DNA of 6,855 nt, from contig JACRPJ010000045.1 in the NCBI GenBank assembly GCA_016213985.1, positions 1 through 6,855 of the forward strand, in the 5' to 3' direction. Source of the stretch: Candidatus Woesearchaeota archaeon (GTDB taxonomy: Archaea > Nanobdellota > Nanobdellia > Woesearchaeales > GW2011-AR9). Under the pieces are notes generated by a model. It was not told the origin of the DNA, made no database searches, and worked only from the letters and a program-made list of their open reading frames with translations. Below, one piece after another: positions 1 to 6,241 of this stretch (positions are counted from its first letter, which is position 1; each line of letters begins with the position of its first letter). The position numbers were made by a program, and so were the translations under genes.

Positions 1-1689
1 TATCTGACTGATACTCCAACAGTTAAGAATATTTTTTTTCTCGACCCATCCCCGGCGGGCACACAGTACCCCAAAAAGATAAGTATTCAGCTGTTCTGCT
101 TCATGCGCATCAGTGCTTATGGCTATCCTGCATCCAGCATCCAAAGCTGACTTTACATTTGGTCCCGACAGGTCCATCCGATTGGGAACGGAGTTTACCT
201 CCATAAATACATTATTTCTTTTAGCAACTTCAAACACTTTATTTAGATTGAGTTTCATGGCTTCTCGCTCCCCGTATTTTATACCCATGGGATGGCCGAG
301 GATATTTATTGGATAGTCCTCCAGTGCAATACACACTCTTTTAGTCATCTCTGCTTCAGGCAGGTCCATAGAAGTATGTACTGCCGCAATTATCACGTCT
401 AATTCTTTTAGTTTATTTTTGGCCAGAGTAAGATTGCCATCTTTCTGAATATCAATTTCTATTCCAGAAAATATTCTTATCCCTACTTTTTTTCTTACTT
501 TTTCTATTTCTTTTAGATAGCCGGTTAAACGTTTCTCAGTCAGGCCTCGGAGTATTCCGAGATTACTGTAATGATCATTAAAAGAAATAAATTTTAATTT
601 CATTTCCTCTGCTTTCTTGGCCATCTCCCAGAGAGTGTTACTCCCTTCCGACCAAGTAGAATGATTATGGAATACGCCCTTAATCTCTTTTGCGGTGATT
701 ATTTGAGGCAACCGATTTTCCTGTGCTGCTTTTATTTCCCCCATATTTTCACGCAGCTCAGGCTCCATATAACGCAATCCTAATTTCGGGTAAATCTCTT
801 CTTCGCTCCTGCCAGCAACCCATTTTTTTGGTTTTAATCTAAATAGTCCATATTCACTGAGAGTATACCCTTTGGAGAGGGCAATTTTCCTCACTTCAAT
901 ATTATGCTCTTTATTGCCCGTAAAATAAAGCAGGGCGGAGCCAAATTCTTTTTCCTGTACCACTCGCACATCTATTTGCATTCCGCTACGTAGCCGGATA
1001 GAGCTTTTGGTTGCTCCTCTGGCCAGGACCTCTTTCACGTCGGGCAGCTTAATGAATGATTCCATCACTTTTTGGGGCTGCGGCGAAACCACCAAGAAAT
1101 CAAGATCGCCCACGGTTTCCTTCCCTCGGCGGTATGAGCCAGCAACCTCTATCTTCTTTACAAAATTAAATTTCTTAAAATATCGGATTATCTCTTCAAC
1201 GATAAGCTGTGCCTGGGCATAAGTGTAACGCAGCGGCTTAGAACGAATAAGTTTTATTCCTTCTAAAATATGCTTTTCGGTTTCTTCACCAAATCCCCTT
1301 ATTCCACGTAATTTCCCCATTTTAACCGCTTTCTCAAGGTCACCAAGGTCATTGATCTTTAACTCTTGATGTAGGACTTTTATCCTCTTTGGGCCTAAAG
1401 TGGGGATGCGCAACAACTGCTCAATATCGAAGCCTACTTCTTTCTTCAGCTGCTCGTAGTATTCTAATCTTCCCGTCTCTATAACCTCAGCAATCTTTTG
1501 AGCGATATGCTCTCCTATTCCCGGAATCTTATTCAGCTCTCCCCGCTCGTATACTATTTTAACATCTTCGGAAAGATTTTCGATGCTGCGGGCAGCATTC
1601 CTATAAGCCTGAGGCTTGAACTGTACTTCCTGCAATTCCAGCATATCTGCAATATGGTACATAATCCTAGCGATTTCGAGATTTTTCAT
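1..1689 (-). CDS. polX: DNA polymerase/3'-5' exonuclease PolX (PHP domain), C-terminus cut by window edge
   Basis: Translating the minus strand from ATG 1689-1687 gives 563 uninterrupted codons that run off position 1. PolX fills short gaps in base excision repair; its PHP domain gives 3'-5' exonuclease and end-processing activity. Visible domains: N-terminal 8-kDa-like region with helix-hairpin-helix motifs (IPGIGEHIA at 55-63, IPTLGPKRI at 95-103, a third near 129-141); polymerase motif GSYRRG...GDLDFL at 184-199 with catalytic D195 and D197, third carboxylate D240; the conserved YFTGNKEHN at 255-263; then the PHP domain with metal ligands H341, H343, E348, H373, E411, H438, H466, D527 and H529. 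The third ligand lies in S-E-G where S-D-G is usual. PolX proteins are about 570-580 residues, so only about 10 residues are missing. The start fits the family N-terminus (MKNLEIARIMYHIADMLE); no clear Shine-Dalgarno precedes it. It lies 33 bp after serS on the same strand, so co-transcription is likely. Confidence 0.95.
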   Translation of the reverse strand, partial: MKNLEIARIMYHIADMLELQEVQFKPQAYRNAARSIENLSEDVKIVYERGELNKIPGIGEHIAQKIAEVIETGRLEYYEQLKKEVGFDIEQLLRIPTLGPKRIKVLHQELKINDLGDLEKAVKMGKLRGIRGFGEETEKHILEGIKLIRSKPLRYTYAQAQLIVEEIIRYFKKFNFVKKIEVAGSYRRGKETVGDLDFLVVSPQPQKVMESFIKLPDVKEVLARGATKSSIRLRSGMQIDVRVVQEKEFGSALLYFTGNKEHNIEVRKIALSKGYTLSEYGLFRLKPKKWVAGRSEEEIYPKLGLRYMEPELRENMGEIKAAQENRLPQIITAKEIKGVFHNHSTWSEGSNTLWEMAKKAEEMKLKFISFNDHYSNLGILRGLTEKRLTGYLKEIEKVRKKVGIRIFSGIEIDIQKDGNLTLAKNKLKELDVIIAAVHTSMDLPEAEMTKRVCIALEDYPINILGHPMGIKYGEREAMKLNLNKVFEVAKRNNVFMEVNSVPNRMDLSGPNVKSALDAGCRIAISTDAHEAEQLNTYLFGVLCARRGWVEKKNILNCWSISQI

Positions 1690-1722
1690 GACCGGCAATT
1701 TTTTTGAGAACAACTATATCAT

Positions 1723-3024
1723 TCATTTATTCCACTTCTTTTTTATTTCTTTTATTCCATTCATGTAAAGCCAGAGCACTTCCGGGATTTTTACCGTTCC
1801 GTTTTTAGTCTGAAAATTTTCCAGGATGGCAATAATCGGCCGGGTATCGGTAAGAGCAGTATTGTTCAGCATATGAACGTACTCTTTAGTTCCGTCTTTC
1901 CGCTGAAATTTAGTATTCAAAGTGACGGCCTGATAATCTTTACAATTGCTGCAGGAAGTTACTTCGCGATAGGCACCTTTCTTTTCATTCTGTCCGGGCA
2001 TCCAGGCTTCGATGTCATACTGTAAAGCTTGCTTATTGCCGAGATCTCCGGAGCAGATCGCTACCACTCTAAATGGAATCCCTAACTCTTTGAACAATTC
2101 TTCCGAGTTTAGCTGGATCTCTTTAAAATATTCATAAGAATCTTCCGGTCGGCAATAGACAATCTGTTCTACTTTATTGAATTGGTGCACTCGAAAAATT
2201 CCTTTAGTATCTCGGCCGTGAGAGCCTAATTCTTTTCTGAAGCAAGCGCTGATTCCGCAGATTTTCAATGGAAGCTCCGCTTCTGTAATCACTTGATCTT
2301 TTTTCAGGGCCACCAGAGGATGTTCAGACGTTCCGATCAAATACAAATCTTCATTTTCAATTTTATAAATGGTATCCTCAAACTCGGTCATGTTCACTCC
2401 GCCTTCCAGAGCAGCCCGATTAAGCATGCAGGGAGTCTGGATTAAAGTATATTTTTTCTTCAGCAGGCGATCGAGAGCCAACCGCTGTAAGCCCTGGCTC
2501 AACAATACCGCTTCGTTCTTCAGATAATAGAATCGTGCTCCGGAATTCTTAGCCGCGACATCTAAATCAATTAAGTCTAACTCTAATCCTAATTCAATAT
2601 GGTCTTTAATCGGAAAATCAAATTTAGGAAGCTTTCCTACGGTTTTTACCGTTTTATTTTCAGTTTCATCTTTTCCCGCCGGAACGGATTCATGAAGAAC
2701 ATTACCGATTAGCTTTAATTGGTGATTTCTTTCGCTAAGCAGCAGGCCTACTTTCTCTTCGCACTGCCTGATTTCATCTACTACTTCGCGCATCTCCTCA
2801 ATCTTTTTCTTAGCAATCGCTTCTTTCCGATTTTTTTTGGCTTGATTGATTTCTTCAGAAACGACATTGCGCCGATGCTTTAAAGTTTCTAAAGTCTTTA
2901 ATTCTGTTCTCCACTGCTCATCCAGCTTGAGCACTTCATCTACGATTAAGGGGCTGCGGTTGCGCTTCTTCTCTGAAGCTTTCACCGGAGCGGGATTTTT
3001 CCGTATAAAGTTAATATCTAGCAT
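1723..3024 (-). CDS. serS: Seryl-tRNA synthetase
   Basis: A class II aminoacyl-tRNA synthetase of 433 residues, normal for the family. It activates serine with ATP and charges tRNA-Ser (and tRNA-Sec where present) in the cytoplasm. The N-terminus MLDINFIRKNP is typical, and residues about 30-105 are Lys/Glu-rich heptad-like sequence matching the long antiparallel coiled-coil arm that contacts the tRNA variable arm. The catalytic core shows the serine-pocket TSE at 232-234, motif 2 FRKELGSHGRDTKG at 262-275, the EVTSCSNC segment at 354-361, and motif 3 LNNTALTDTRPIIAILENFQ at 386-405 with the ATP-binding R395. Motif 3 resembles archaeal sequences (N-S/N-T-A) more than the bacterial LNGSGLA form. 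It is the common type, not the rare methanogen type. One oddity: the usual QARR after SCSNC-xDF is QAVT here (365-368). It ends in TGA and is followed 33 bp later by polX. A TATA-like box lies about 25 bp upstream, suggesting a leaderless or nearly leaderless message. Confidence 0.97.
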   Translation of the reverse strand: MLDINFIRKNPAPVKASEKKRNRSPLIVDEVLKLDEQWRTELKTLETLKHRRNVVSEEINQAKKNRKEAIAKKKIEEMREVVDEIRQCEEKVGLLLSERNHQLKLIGNVLHESVPAGKDETENKTVKTVGKLPKFDFPIKDHIELGLELDLIDLDVAAKNSGARFYYLKNEAVLLSQGLQRLALDRLLKKKYTLIQTPCMLNRAALEGGVNMTEFEDTIYKIENEDLYLIGTSEHPLVALKKDQVITEAELPLKICGISACFRKELGSHGRDTKGIFRVHQFNKVEQIVYCRPEDSYEYFKEIQLNSEELFKELGIPFRVVAICSGDLGNKQALQYDIEAWMPGQNEKKGAYREVTSCSNCKDYQAVTLNTKFQRKDGTKEYVHMLNNTALTDTRPIIAILENFQTKNGTVKIPEVLWLYMNGIKEIKKKWNK

Positions 3025-3048
3025 TTTAGCTTAGGCAATATCCCGTTT

Positions 3049-3056
3049 TATTTAAA
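3049..3056 (-). promoter_or_regulatory. TATA-like promoter element for serS-polX
   Basis: TTTAAATA on the minus strand, centred about 28 bp before the serS ATG. Archaeal transcription normally starts 22-27 bp after the TATA centre, which would place initiation within a few bases of the start codon. No Shine-Dalgarno is visible before serS, which agrees with a leaderless transcript. Placement is by eye only. Confidence 0.55.
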
Positions 3057-3102
3057 GGTTATTCTTTAAACGAAGTGGTTTCTACTCAATTTCCAGCGTA
3101 AT

Positions 3103-3110
3103 CTTTAAAA
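3103..3110 (+). promoter_or_regulatory. Possible TATA-like element for the gene at 3134
   Basis: CTTTAAAA lies about 27 bp before ATG 3134, which would give a nearly leaderless message. A second candidate, TTCTTTAAA at 3062-3070, would give a leader of about 40 nt that includes the GGAG at 3125-3128. The sequence does not decide between them. Together with the minus-strand box at 3049-3056, the 109-bp gap 3025-3133 is a divergent promoter region. Confidence 0.4.
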
Positions 3111-3133
3111 CCAAACTTATTTCTGGAGTGGAT

Positions 3134-3595
3134 ATGCTAATCGATCCTCACTTTTACGAAGCGGATGCTGAGGAACAGTCCAGACTGCAGAGAATACTAT
3201 TTGGAAAACCAAAGAAAGGAGAAGAAAGAAATAGAACCAAAAAAGTATCTTATTTCTACTTGAAATTAGATCAACAGAGATTTCTGGATGTAATCGTGGT
3301 GCAGAACGATAATCCTTTCTACCAGTTGTCCTGGAAAACGAACCTCGCTCCGAATGAACTGCATGAACCATTTATAGAATTGTACCGGAGTACAATATTA
3401 AATCCCTCTCTTTTTGAAGAAGAAGACAAATTTCCGGAGCGGTCGGCTTGGCTTCTCTTTAAAGATAGGAAAGAAGAGAAACATAATTTAGAAAGATACC
3501 TTGTTAAAGAGCCTAAATTTATGGAGCACTTAAAGCAATCCTCTCTTGACTTAGAATTATTCCAGCTGGTGACGGAATACTTTGATTTAAATTGA
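3134..3595 (+). CDS. Hypothetical protein, possibly the N-terminal part of a UGA-interrupted gene
   Basis: I do not recognise the family. The product is 153 residues, hydrophilic and charged, with no signal peptide, membrane segment or Cys. It begins MLIDPHFYEADAEEQSR, has a Lys/Arg-rich patch around residues 25-38, a probable beta stretch (KVSYFYLKLDQQRFLDVIVVQ) and a helical acidic C-terminus ending EYFDLN. ATG 3134 is preferred over GTG 3128 because GGAG at 3125-3128 is a Shine-Dalgarno with 5-nt spacing to that ATG. It is divergent from serS. The same frame stays open for 71 codons after its TGA (3593-3595), so this may be the front part of a protein of about 225 residues. It is probably cytoplasmic; no function can be inferred. 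Confidence 0.65.
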   Translation: MLIDPHFYEADAEEQSRLQRILFGKPKKGEERNRTKKVSYFYLKLDQQRFLDVIVVQNDNPFYQLSWKTNLAPNELHEPFIELYRSTILNPSLFEEEDKFPERSAWLLFKDRKEEKHNLERYLVKEPKFMEHLKQSSLDLELFQLVTEYFDLN

Positions 3596-3811
3596 GAAAA
3601 TAAACAGAATCCTCAAATCAGCATCGTAAGCACTAACGATCTTTCTTCTTATCTTTCGGGATTAATCTCGAATACTTCTCAACCAAAATTAAATCTGGGA
3701 ATGATTCCCCTGCTGAAAGAGTCCATCAGCCAGATTCTGAATGAGAAATATTTTTCTCTTCCCGAACCTTTTTCTCGCAAGTATTGTTTTGGCGGAGAGA
3801 TTAAGAATTGA
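3596..3811 (+). pseudogene. In-frame continuation past UGA: likely severed 3' part of the preceding gene
   Basis: Directly after TGA 3593-3595 the same frame reads 71 sense codons to TGA 3809-3811. The peptide has an ordinary protein-like composition (NPQISIVSTNDLSSYLSGLI, then helix-like KESISQILNEKYF, ending FGGEIKN). It has no plausible start of its own: the first in-frame ATG is at 3701, well inside, with no good ribosome-binding site. That suggests one gene of about 225 codons interrupted by a nonsense change, a sequencing error or programmed read-through. Alternatively it is chance-open non-coding sequence. Another reading is a pair of compensating indels, since the frame starting at 3591 also stays open to TAA 3627-3629. 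The rest of the gap up to 3912 holds only promoter signals. Confidence 0.45.
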
Positions 3812-3869
3812 ATTATAGCGCACTTCTGTGGTTACAGATTCTTAGGACAGAGCTTTTACCACAATAAAG

Positions 3870-3878
3870 TATATAAAT
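3870..3878 (+). promoter_or_regulatory. Archaeal TATA box for the membrane-protein gene
   Basis: TATATAAAT preceded by the A-rich ACAATAAAG, a plausible BRE. Initiation about 25 bp downstream falls near 3899, leaving a short leader that contains the Shine-Dalgarno at 3904-3908. This is one of the two clearest promoters in the window. Confidence 0.65.
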
Positions 3879-3880
3879 CC

Positions 3881-3901
3881 TTAAATTAAGCTTAAGTTTA
3901 A
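3881..3901. repeat. AT-rich inverted repeat between TATA box and start codon
   Basis: A perfect 10-bp palindrome TTAAGCTTAA (3886-3895) is extended by TTAAA (3881-3885) and TTTAA (3897-3901), with one unpaired G at 3896. It sits between the TATA box and the ribosome-binding site, overlapping the expected initiation point, where archaeal repressors often bind. In AT-rich DNA a chance palindrome is also possible. Confidence 0.4.
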
Positions 3902-3909
3902 AAGGAGGA
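3902..3909 (+). promoter_or_regulatory. Strong Shine-Dalgarno for the membrane-protein gene
   Basis: AAGGAGGA ends 3 nt before ATG 3913 (GGAGG core 3904-3908). It is the strongest ribosome-binding site in the window and fixes the start of the membrane protein. Confidence 0.75.
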
Positions 3910-3912
3910 AAG

Positions 3913-5379
3913 ATGAAAAAGTTATTCGTACTGGGAATAGTTCTACTGTTACTAGGGGGAAATATCTTAGTCCAAGCAGATGAAGATCTCTTTCAATATT
4001 GCGAAAGCGACCAAGATTGCACCGATTTACAAGCATTATACAATGAGGAAGTGTACTGTGACCTTCTCCAAAACAGCTGCTTCCTAAAGACAAGTACTGA
4101 TCTAACTATTTCTATGGAAAATACCACCAACACAAACGGTGCTTTTATGAATACATCTATTTTTGATCAAACTCAGTTAAACCTCCTCCAAGAAAGGATA
4201 AGCACGCTAGAGAGTGAATCATCTAGCATACAGCAGCAGATAAACGAGTTAAACAGCAAGTTTAGCCAGCTTGACCCCGGCAGCATAGAACAGCTTAATA
4301 CCAAATTAACTGAATTAAGTGATAACCTGCAGATCGTGAACTATCAGCAGGACCAGGCCAAAGAAGAACTGAAAAAGGAAGTAACTAAAGTTTATTCAGG
4401 ACTAGCGATACTTCAAACCAACTTATCTGCTACTAAATCTGAACTCAAAAAAATAGAGGCCGAAGTGAGCCAGAAGAACAACTTGATGAACATACTCTTG
4501 TACATCTTCCTAAGCATTGTGGTAATCTCCGTTGCTCTGGGAGCAATTTATTACCTCAACCAAAAACAGAAAGAACTCCGAAAATTCGAAGTAGAACTTA
4601 CTCCCCAGATACATGCCTATATTACTCAACAAATTAAGAAGGGAGCAAAATTCCACCAAATAAAAGAAGAGCTGATGAAGACCGGGTGGAGCGAAGAGGA
4701 AGCAAGATGGGCATACAAAGAAACGCTTAAACATAATTACAGCAAATTTGTGGAGAAAAGATCAGTGACATCAAAAGAAACGCCCACAGCAATTACATTT
4801 TTGGATACACTTTCGGAAAAGCTAAAAGGGTATGACGCTACCAAAGTGATGATGGTATTGATTGTGGGAGTTCTACTGGTAATGGGATTAACTTTTTTGA
4901 TTAAAGGGATCAGCACTGGCAAAGCTATTTACTTCCAAACCGGAGCAGAACTAGATCAAGAGATGAGCAATATCTTAGAAAATAAAATCGCCAAAAATCA
5001 GTTTTATCCATTAACGAGCTTTGCGGACATCTGCGTACAGGTAAACGAGCAGGATAAAAGCGCCTCTTACAGACTACTAAAAACGTCAGTGGGACATTCC
5101 ATCAGAAAAGCAGCCATCCCCTGCGACCAAGATTCAGAGAGATACGATTTCTCGGTAAGATTTAATAACTGGGAAAGCTTTGATTTAATCGCTAATGACT
5201 TTAATTGCCAGAATCTGCTGCAGATTAACAAAAAGAACAAAAATGTGATTGTACTTCCCTCTAAATACATTCTCCCGGGCTTTGCACTTAATCCGGAGAA
5301 AAATACTAATAAATACTGCAGAGCATTGAAGCCATGCCTAAGTGAGAGAGAATTAGCAGTGATGGGGCTGAGTTGCTGA
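3913..5379 (+). CDS. Two-pass membrane protein with extracellular coiled coil, cytoplasmic UBA-like motif and Cys-rich outer domains
   Basis: A 488-residue protein of no family I can name. Visible order: signal peptide 1-22 (KK, hydrophobic core, cleavage probably after QA); a small Cys module (C30, C36, C49, C56) of the C-x5-C...YC...C type; a Ser/Thr/Asn-rich linker with NTT and NTS sequons; a coiled coil at about 85-190; membrane segment 192-214; a charged cytoplasmic stretch 216-310 containing a helical motif (YITQQIKKGAKFHQIKEELM, then KTGWSEEEARWAYKETL, to 272) resembling UBA-like repeats that I recall from DPANN membrane proteins; membrane segment 311-331; TGKAIY at 335-340; and a C-terminal domain with six Cys (374, 404, 432, 469, 475, 488). 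The topology is therefore outside-inside-outside. All ten mature Cys lie outside and none in the inner loop, which suggests disulfides. The gene has its own TATA box and a strong AAGGAGG. The role is unknown; adhesion, sensing or envelope spanning are guesses. Confidence 0.85.
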   Translation: MKKLFVLGIVLLLLGGNILVQADEDLFQYCESDQDCTDLQALYNEEVYCDLLQNSCFLKTSTDLTISMENTTNTNGAFMNTSIFDQTQLNLLQERISTLESESSSIQQQINELNSKFSQLDPGSIEQLNTKLTELSDNLQIVNYQQDQAKEELKKEVTKVYSGLAILQTNLSATKSELKKIEAEVSQKNNLMNILLYIFLSIVVISVALGAIYYLNQKQKELRKFEVELTPQIHAYITQQIKKGAKFHQIKEELMKTGWSEEEARWAYKETLKHNYSKFVEKRSVTSKETPTAITFLDTLSEKLKGYDATKVMMVLIVGVLLVMGLTFLIKGISTGKAIYFQTGAELDQEMSNILENKIAKNQFYPLTSFADICVQVNEQDKSASYRLLKTSVGHSIRKAAIPCDQDSERYDFSVRFNNWESFDLIANDFNCQNLLQINKKNKNVIVLPSKYILPGFALNPEKNTNKYCRALKPCLSERELAVMGLSC

Positions 5380-5388
5380 TTTTGACAA

Positions 5389-5395
5389 AAAATAT
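5389..5395 (+). promoter_or_regulatory. Weak candidate TATA element for the methyltransferase gene
   Basis: AAAATAT lies about 30 bp before ATG 5423 in the 43-bp gap. No Shine-Dalgarno precedes that ATG (TTATTTAACC), so either a short leaderless message starts here or the gene is read through from the upstream one. Evidence is weak. Confidence 0.3.
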
Positions 5396-5422
5396 CCATG
5401 CTTCTTGCTTGCTTATTTAACC

Positions 5423-6220
5423 ATGCGAAAAATCATAACTGCGGATGGAACGGAAACATTTCTTAACGAACAAGTACAAGAGACTTATCATTCCCAGACC
5501 GGTGCGGTAGAAGAAGCGCTGAAAAAGTACGCTATTCCCTGCAAAACCAAGGAGTTAGCAAGAACGGGAAAGATAACAATCTTAGATGTCTGCTCAGGAA
5601 TGGGCTACAATGAAGCCATGGCTATTGATGTAGCACTAGAAGAAAATCCCGACTGCGAGATTGAAGTTATTGGTCTAGAATCTGACCCCAAAATTATCGA
5701 AAAGATTCAGGAAGTTGACCCGCCCATAAAATTCTTCAAGTATTACAAGAAAATTTCGCTGGGTGCAAAGCCCCGCTCTTCAGAGCGAAATTTTCTGTTC
5801 CGAAAGTCCGCCAGAGTAAGCGAGGAGCGTAAAGCCCCGCACTTTAGTGCGGAGATAGCTCCGAGCAGGCGGGACTTTCGTTACCGGAGATTAACCCAAA
5901 AGAACTTGGAGCTACGAGAGGGGAAAGTAAAAGTTAAAATTATTCTTGGAGATGCCCGAGAGACGTGCAGAAAACTCCCCAAAAATTATTTTGACGCGAT
6001 TTTCTTTGATCCCTTTTCTCCCAAATCCTCTCCGGAGATGTGGGGTGAAGCCTTCTTCAAAGAAATGTACCGCGTATTGAAGCCCACGGGAATCCTAGCC
6101 ACTTTTTCCTGCGCCCAAATGGCTCGCGATAATATGGCCAAAGCCGGGCTGTTTTATGACGACGGCCCCATTGTAGGCAGAAGAGGACCCGGGACGATTG
6201 CGGTTAAGTGGACTATTTAG
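5423..6220 (+). CDS. MnmC-type tRNA (wobble uridine-5-aminomethyl) methyltransferase-like protein, with in-frame insertion
   Basis: A 265-residue SAM-dependent methyltransferase of the MnmC/DUF752 type. Bacterial MnmC methylates nm5U34 to mnm5U34 in tRNAs; the archaeal stand-alone homologue is presumed to act on wobble uridine too. Visible features: N-terminal ADGTETFLNEQVQETYHSQTGAVEEA (7-32), the family signature (DGS-TL...E-YHS-GA-E); SAM motif I LDVCSGMGYNE (54-64); the acidic residue after strand 2 in VIGLESD (82-88); GDAR (176-179); the family motif FFDPFSPKSSPEMWGEAFF (194-212); and C-terminal FSCAQMARDNMAKAGL...GPIVGRRGPGTIA. It lacks the FAD oxidase domain of bifunctional MnmC. Residues about 109-154 are a basic, Ser/Arg-rich insertion encoded by two palindromes at 5747-5884. 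ATG 5423 is chosen over TTG 5405 because the family begins close to the DGT motif. Catalytic motifs lie outside the insertion, so the protein may still work. It ends in TAG. Confidence 0.85.
   Translation: MRKIITADGTETFLNEQVQETYHSQTGAVEEALKKYAIPCKTKELARTGKITILDVCSGMGYNEAMAIDVALEENPDCEIEVIGLESDPKIIEKIQEVDPPIKFFKYYKKISLGAKPRSSERNFLFRKSARVSEERKAPHFSAEIAPSRRDFRYRRLTQKNLELREGKVKVKIILGDARETCRKLPKNYFDAIFFDPFSPKSSPEMWGEAFFKEMYRVLKPTGILATFSCAQMARDNMAKAGLFYDDGPIVGRRGPGTIAVKWTI
5748..5796. repeat. Palindromic unit 1
   Basis: A perfect 13-bp inverted repeat, AGAAAATTTCGCT at 5748-5760 against AGCGAAATTTTCT at 5784-5796. Inside is an alternative small hairpin, CGCTCT (5774-5779), TC loop, AGAGCG (5782-5787). 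The hairpin overlaps the right arm, so the two foldings compete. It appears to be a shortened version of unit 2. Confidence 0.85.
5801..5880. repeat. Palindromic unit 2 (nested hairpins)
   Basis: Outer arms CGAAAGTCCGCC (5801-5812) and GGCGGGACTTTCG (5868-5880) pair with one bulged base. A middle stem GGAGC (5824-5828) pairs with GCTCC (5858-5862). The innermost hairpin CCGCACT (5837-5843), TT loop, AGTGCGG (5846-5852) is perfect. Its outer arms resemble those of unit 1 (GAAAATTTCGC against GAAAGTCCCGC), so the two units look like diverged copies. Confidence 0.85.
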
Positions 6221-6241
6221 TATTACATAGTAGTAAAATAT

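Larger units (their letters stand above)
5747..5884. mobile_element. Putative palindromic element inserted in frame in the methyltransferase gene
   Basis: This 138-bp stretch (46 codons) is built almost wholly of two adjacent palindromic units (5748-5796 and 5801-5880). It is bounded by TTAC at 5743-5746 and TTAC at 5881-5884, a possible target duplication. Removing it joins codon Tyr108 to Arg155 and yields the smooth helical sequence FKYYRRLTQKNLEL with the frame intact. It is more GC-rich than its surroundings and encodes low-complexity basic sequence with no methyltransferase motif. There is no transposase, so any mobility would have to be supplied in trans. Exact ends are inferred. Confidence 0.6.

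Noticed and set aside
3117..3371. Minus-strand 84-codon open frame opposite the 3134 gene
   Set aside because: It is an antisense shadow with no promoter or ribosome-binding site and no recognisable protein features.
3593..3595. UGA read as an amino acid (Gly code 25 or selenocysteine)
   Set aside because: Five other genes contain no internal UGA and use ordinary GGN for glycine; serS and the membrane protein end in UGA where their coding signal ends. No selenocysteine signal was recognised downstream.
3827..3863. TGTGGT...ACCACA inverted repeat as a terminator or small RNA
   Set aside because: Only 6 bp pair around a 25-nt loop, with no following T-run; weaker than chance would need to be excluded.
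5067..5399. Minus-strand 110-codon open frame opposite the membrane-protein gene
   Set aside because: It is antisense to a well-supported coding region with a strong Shine-Dalgarno and coherent domain structure; no independent signals.
5405..5422. Upstream TTG start for the methyltransferase
   Set aside because: It adds only MLAYLT with no ribosome-binding site; ATG 5423 sits at the expected distance from the conserved DGT motif.
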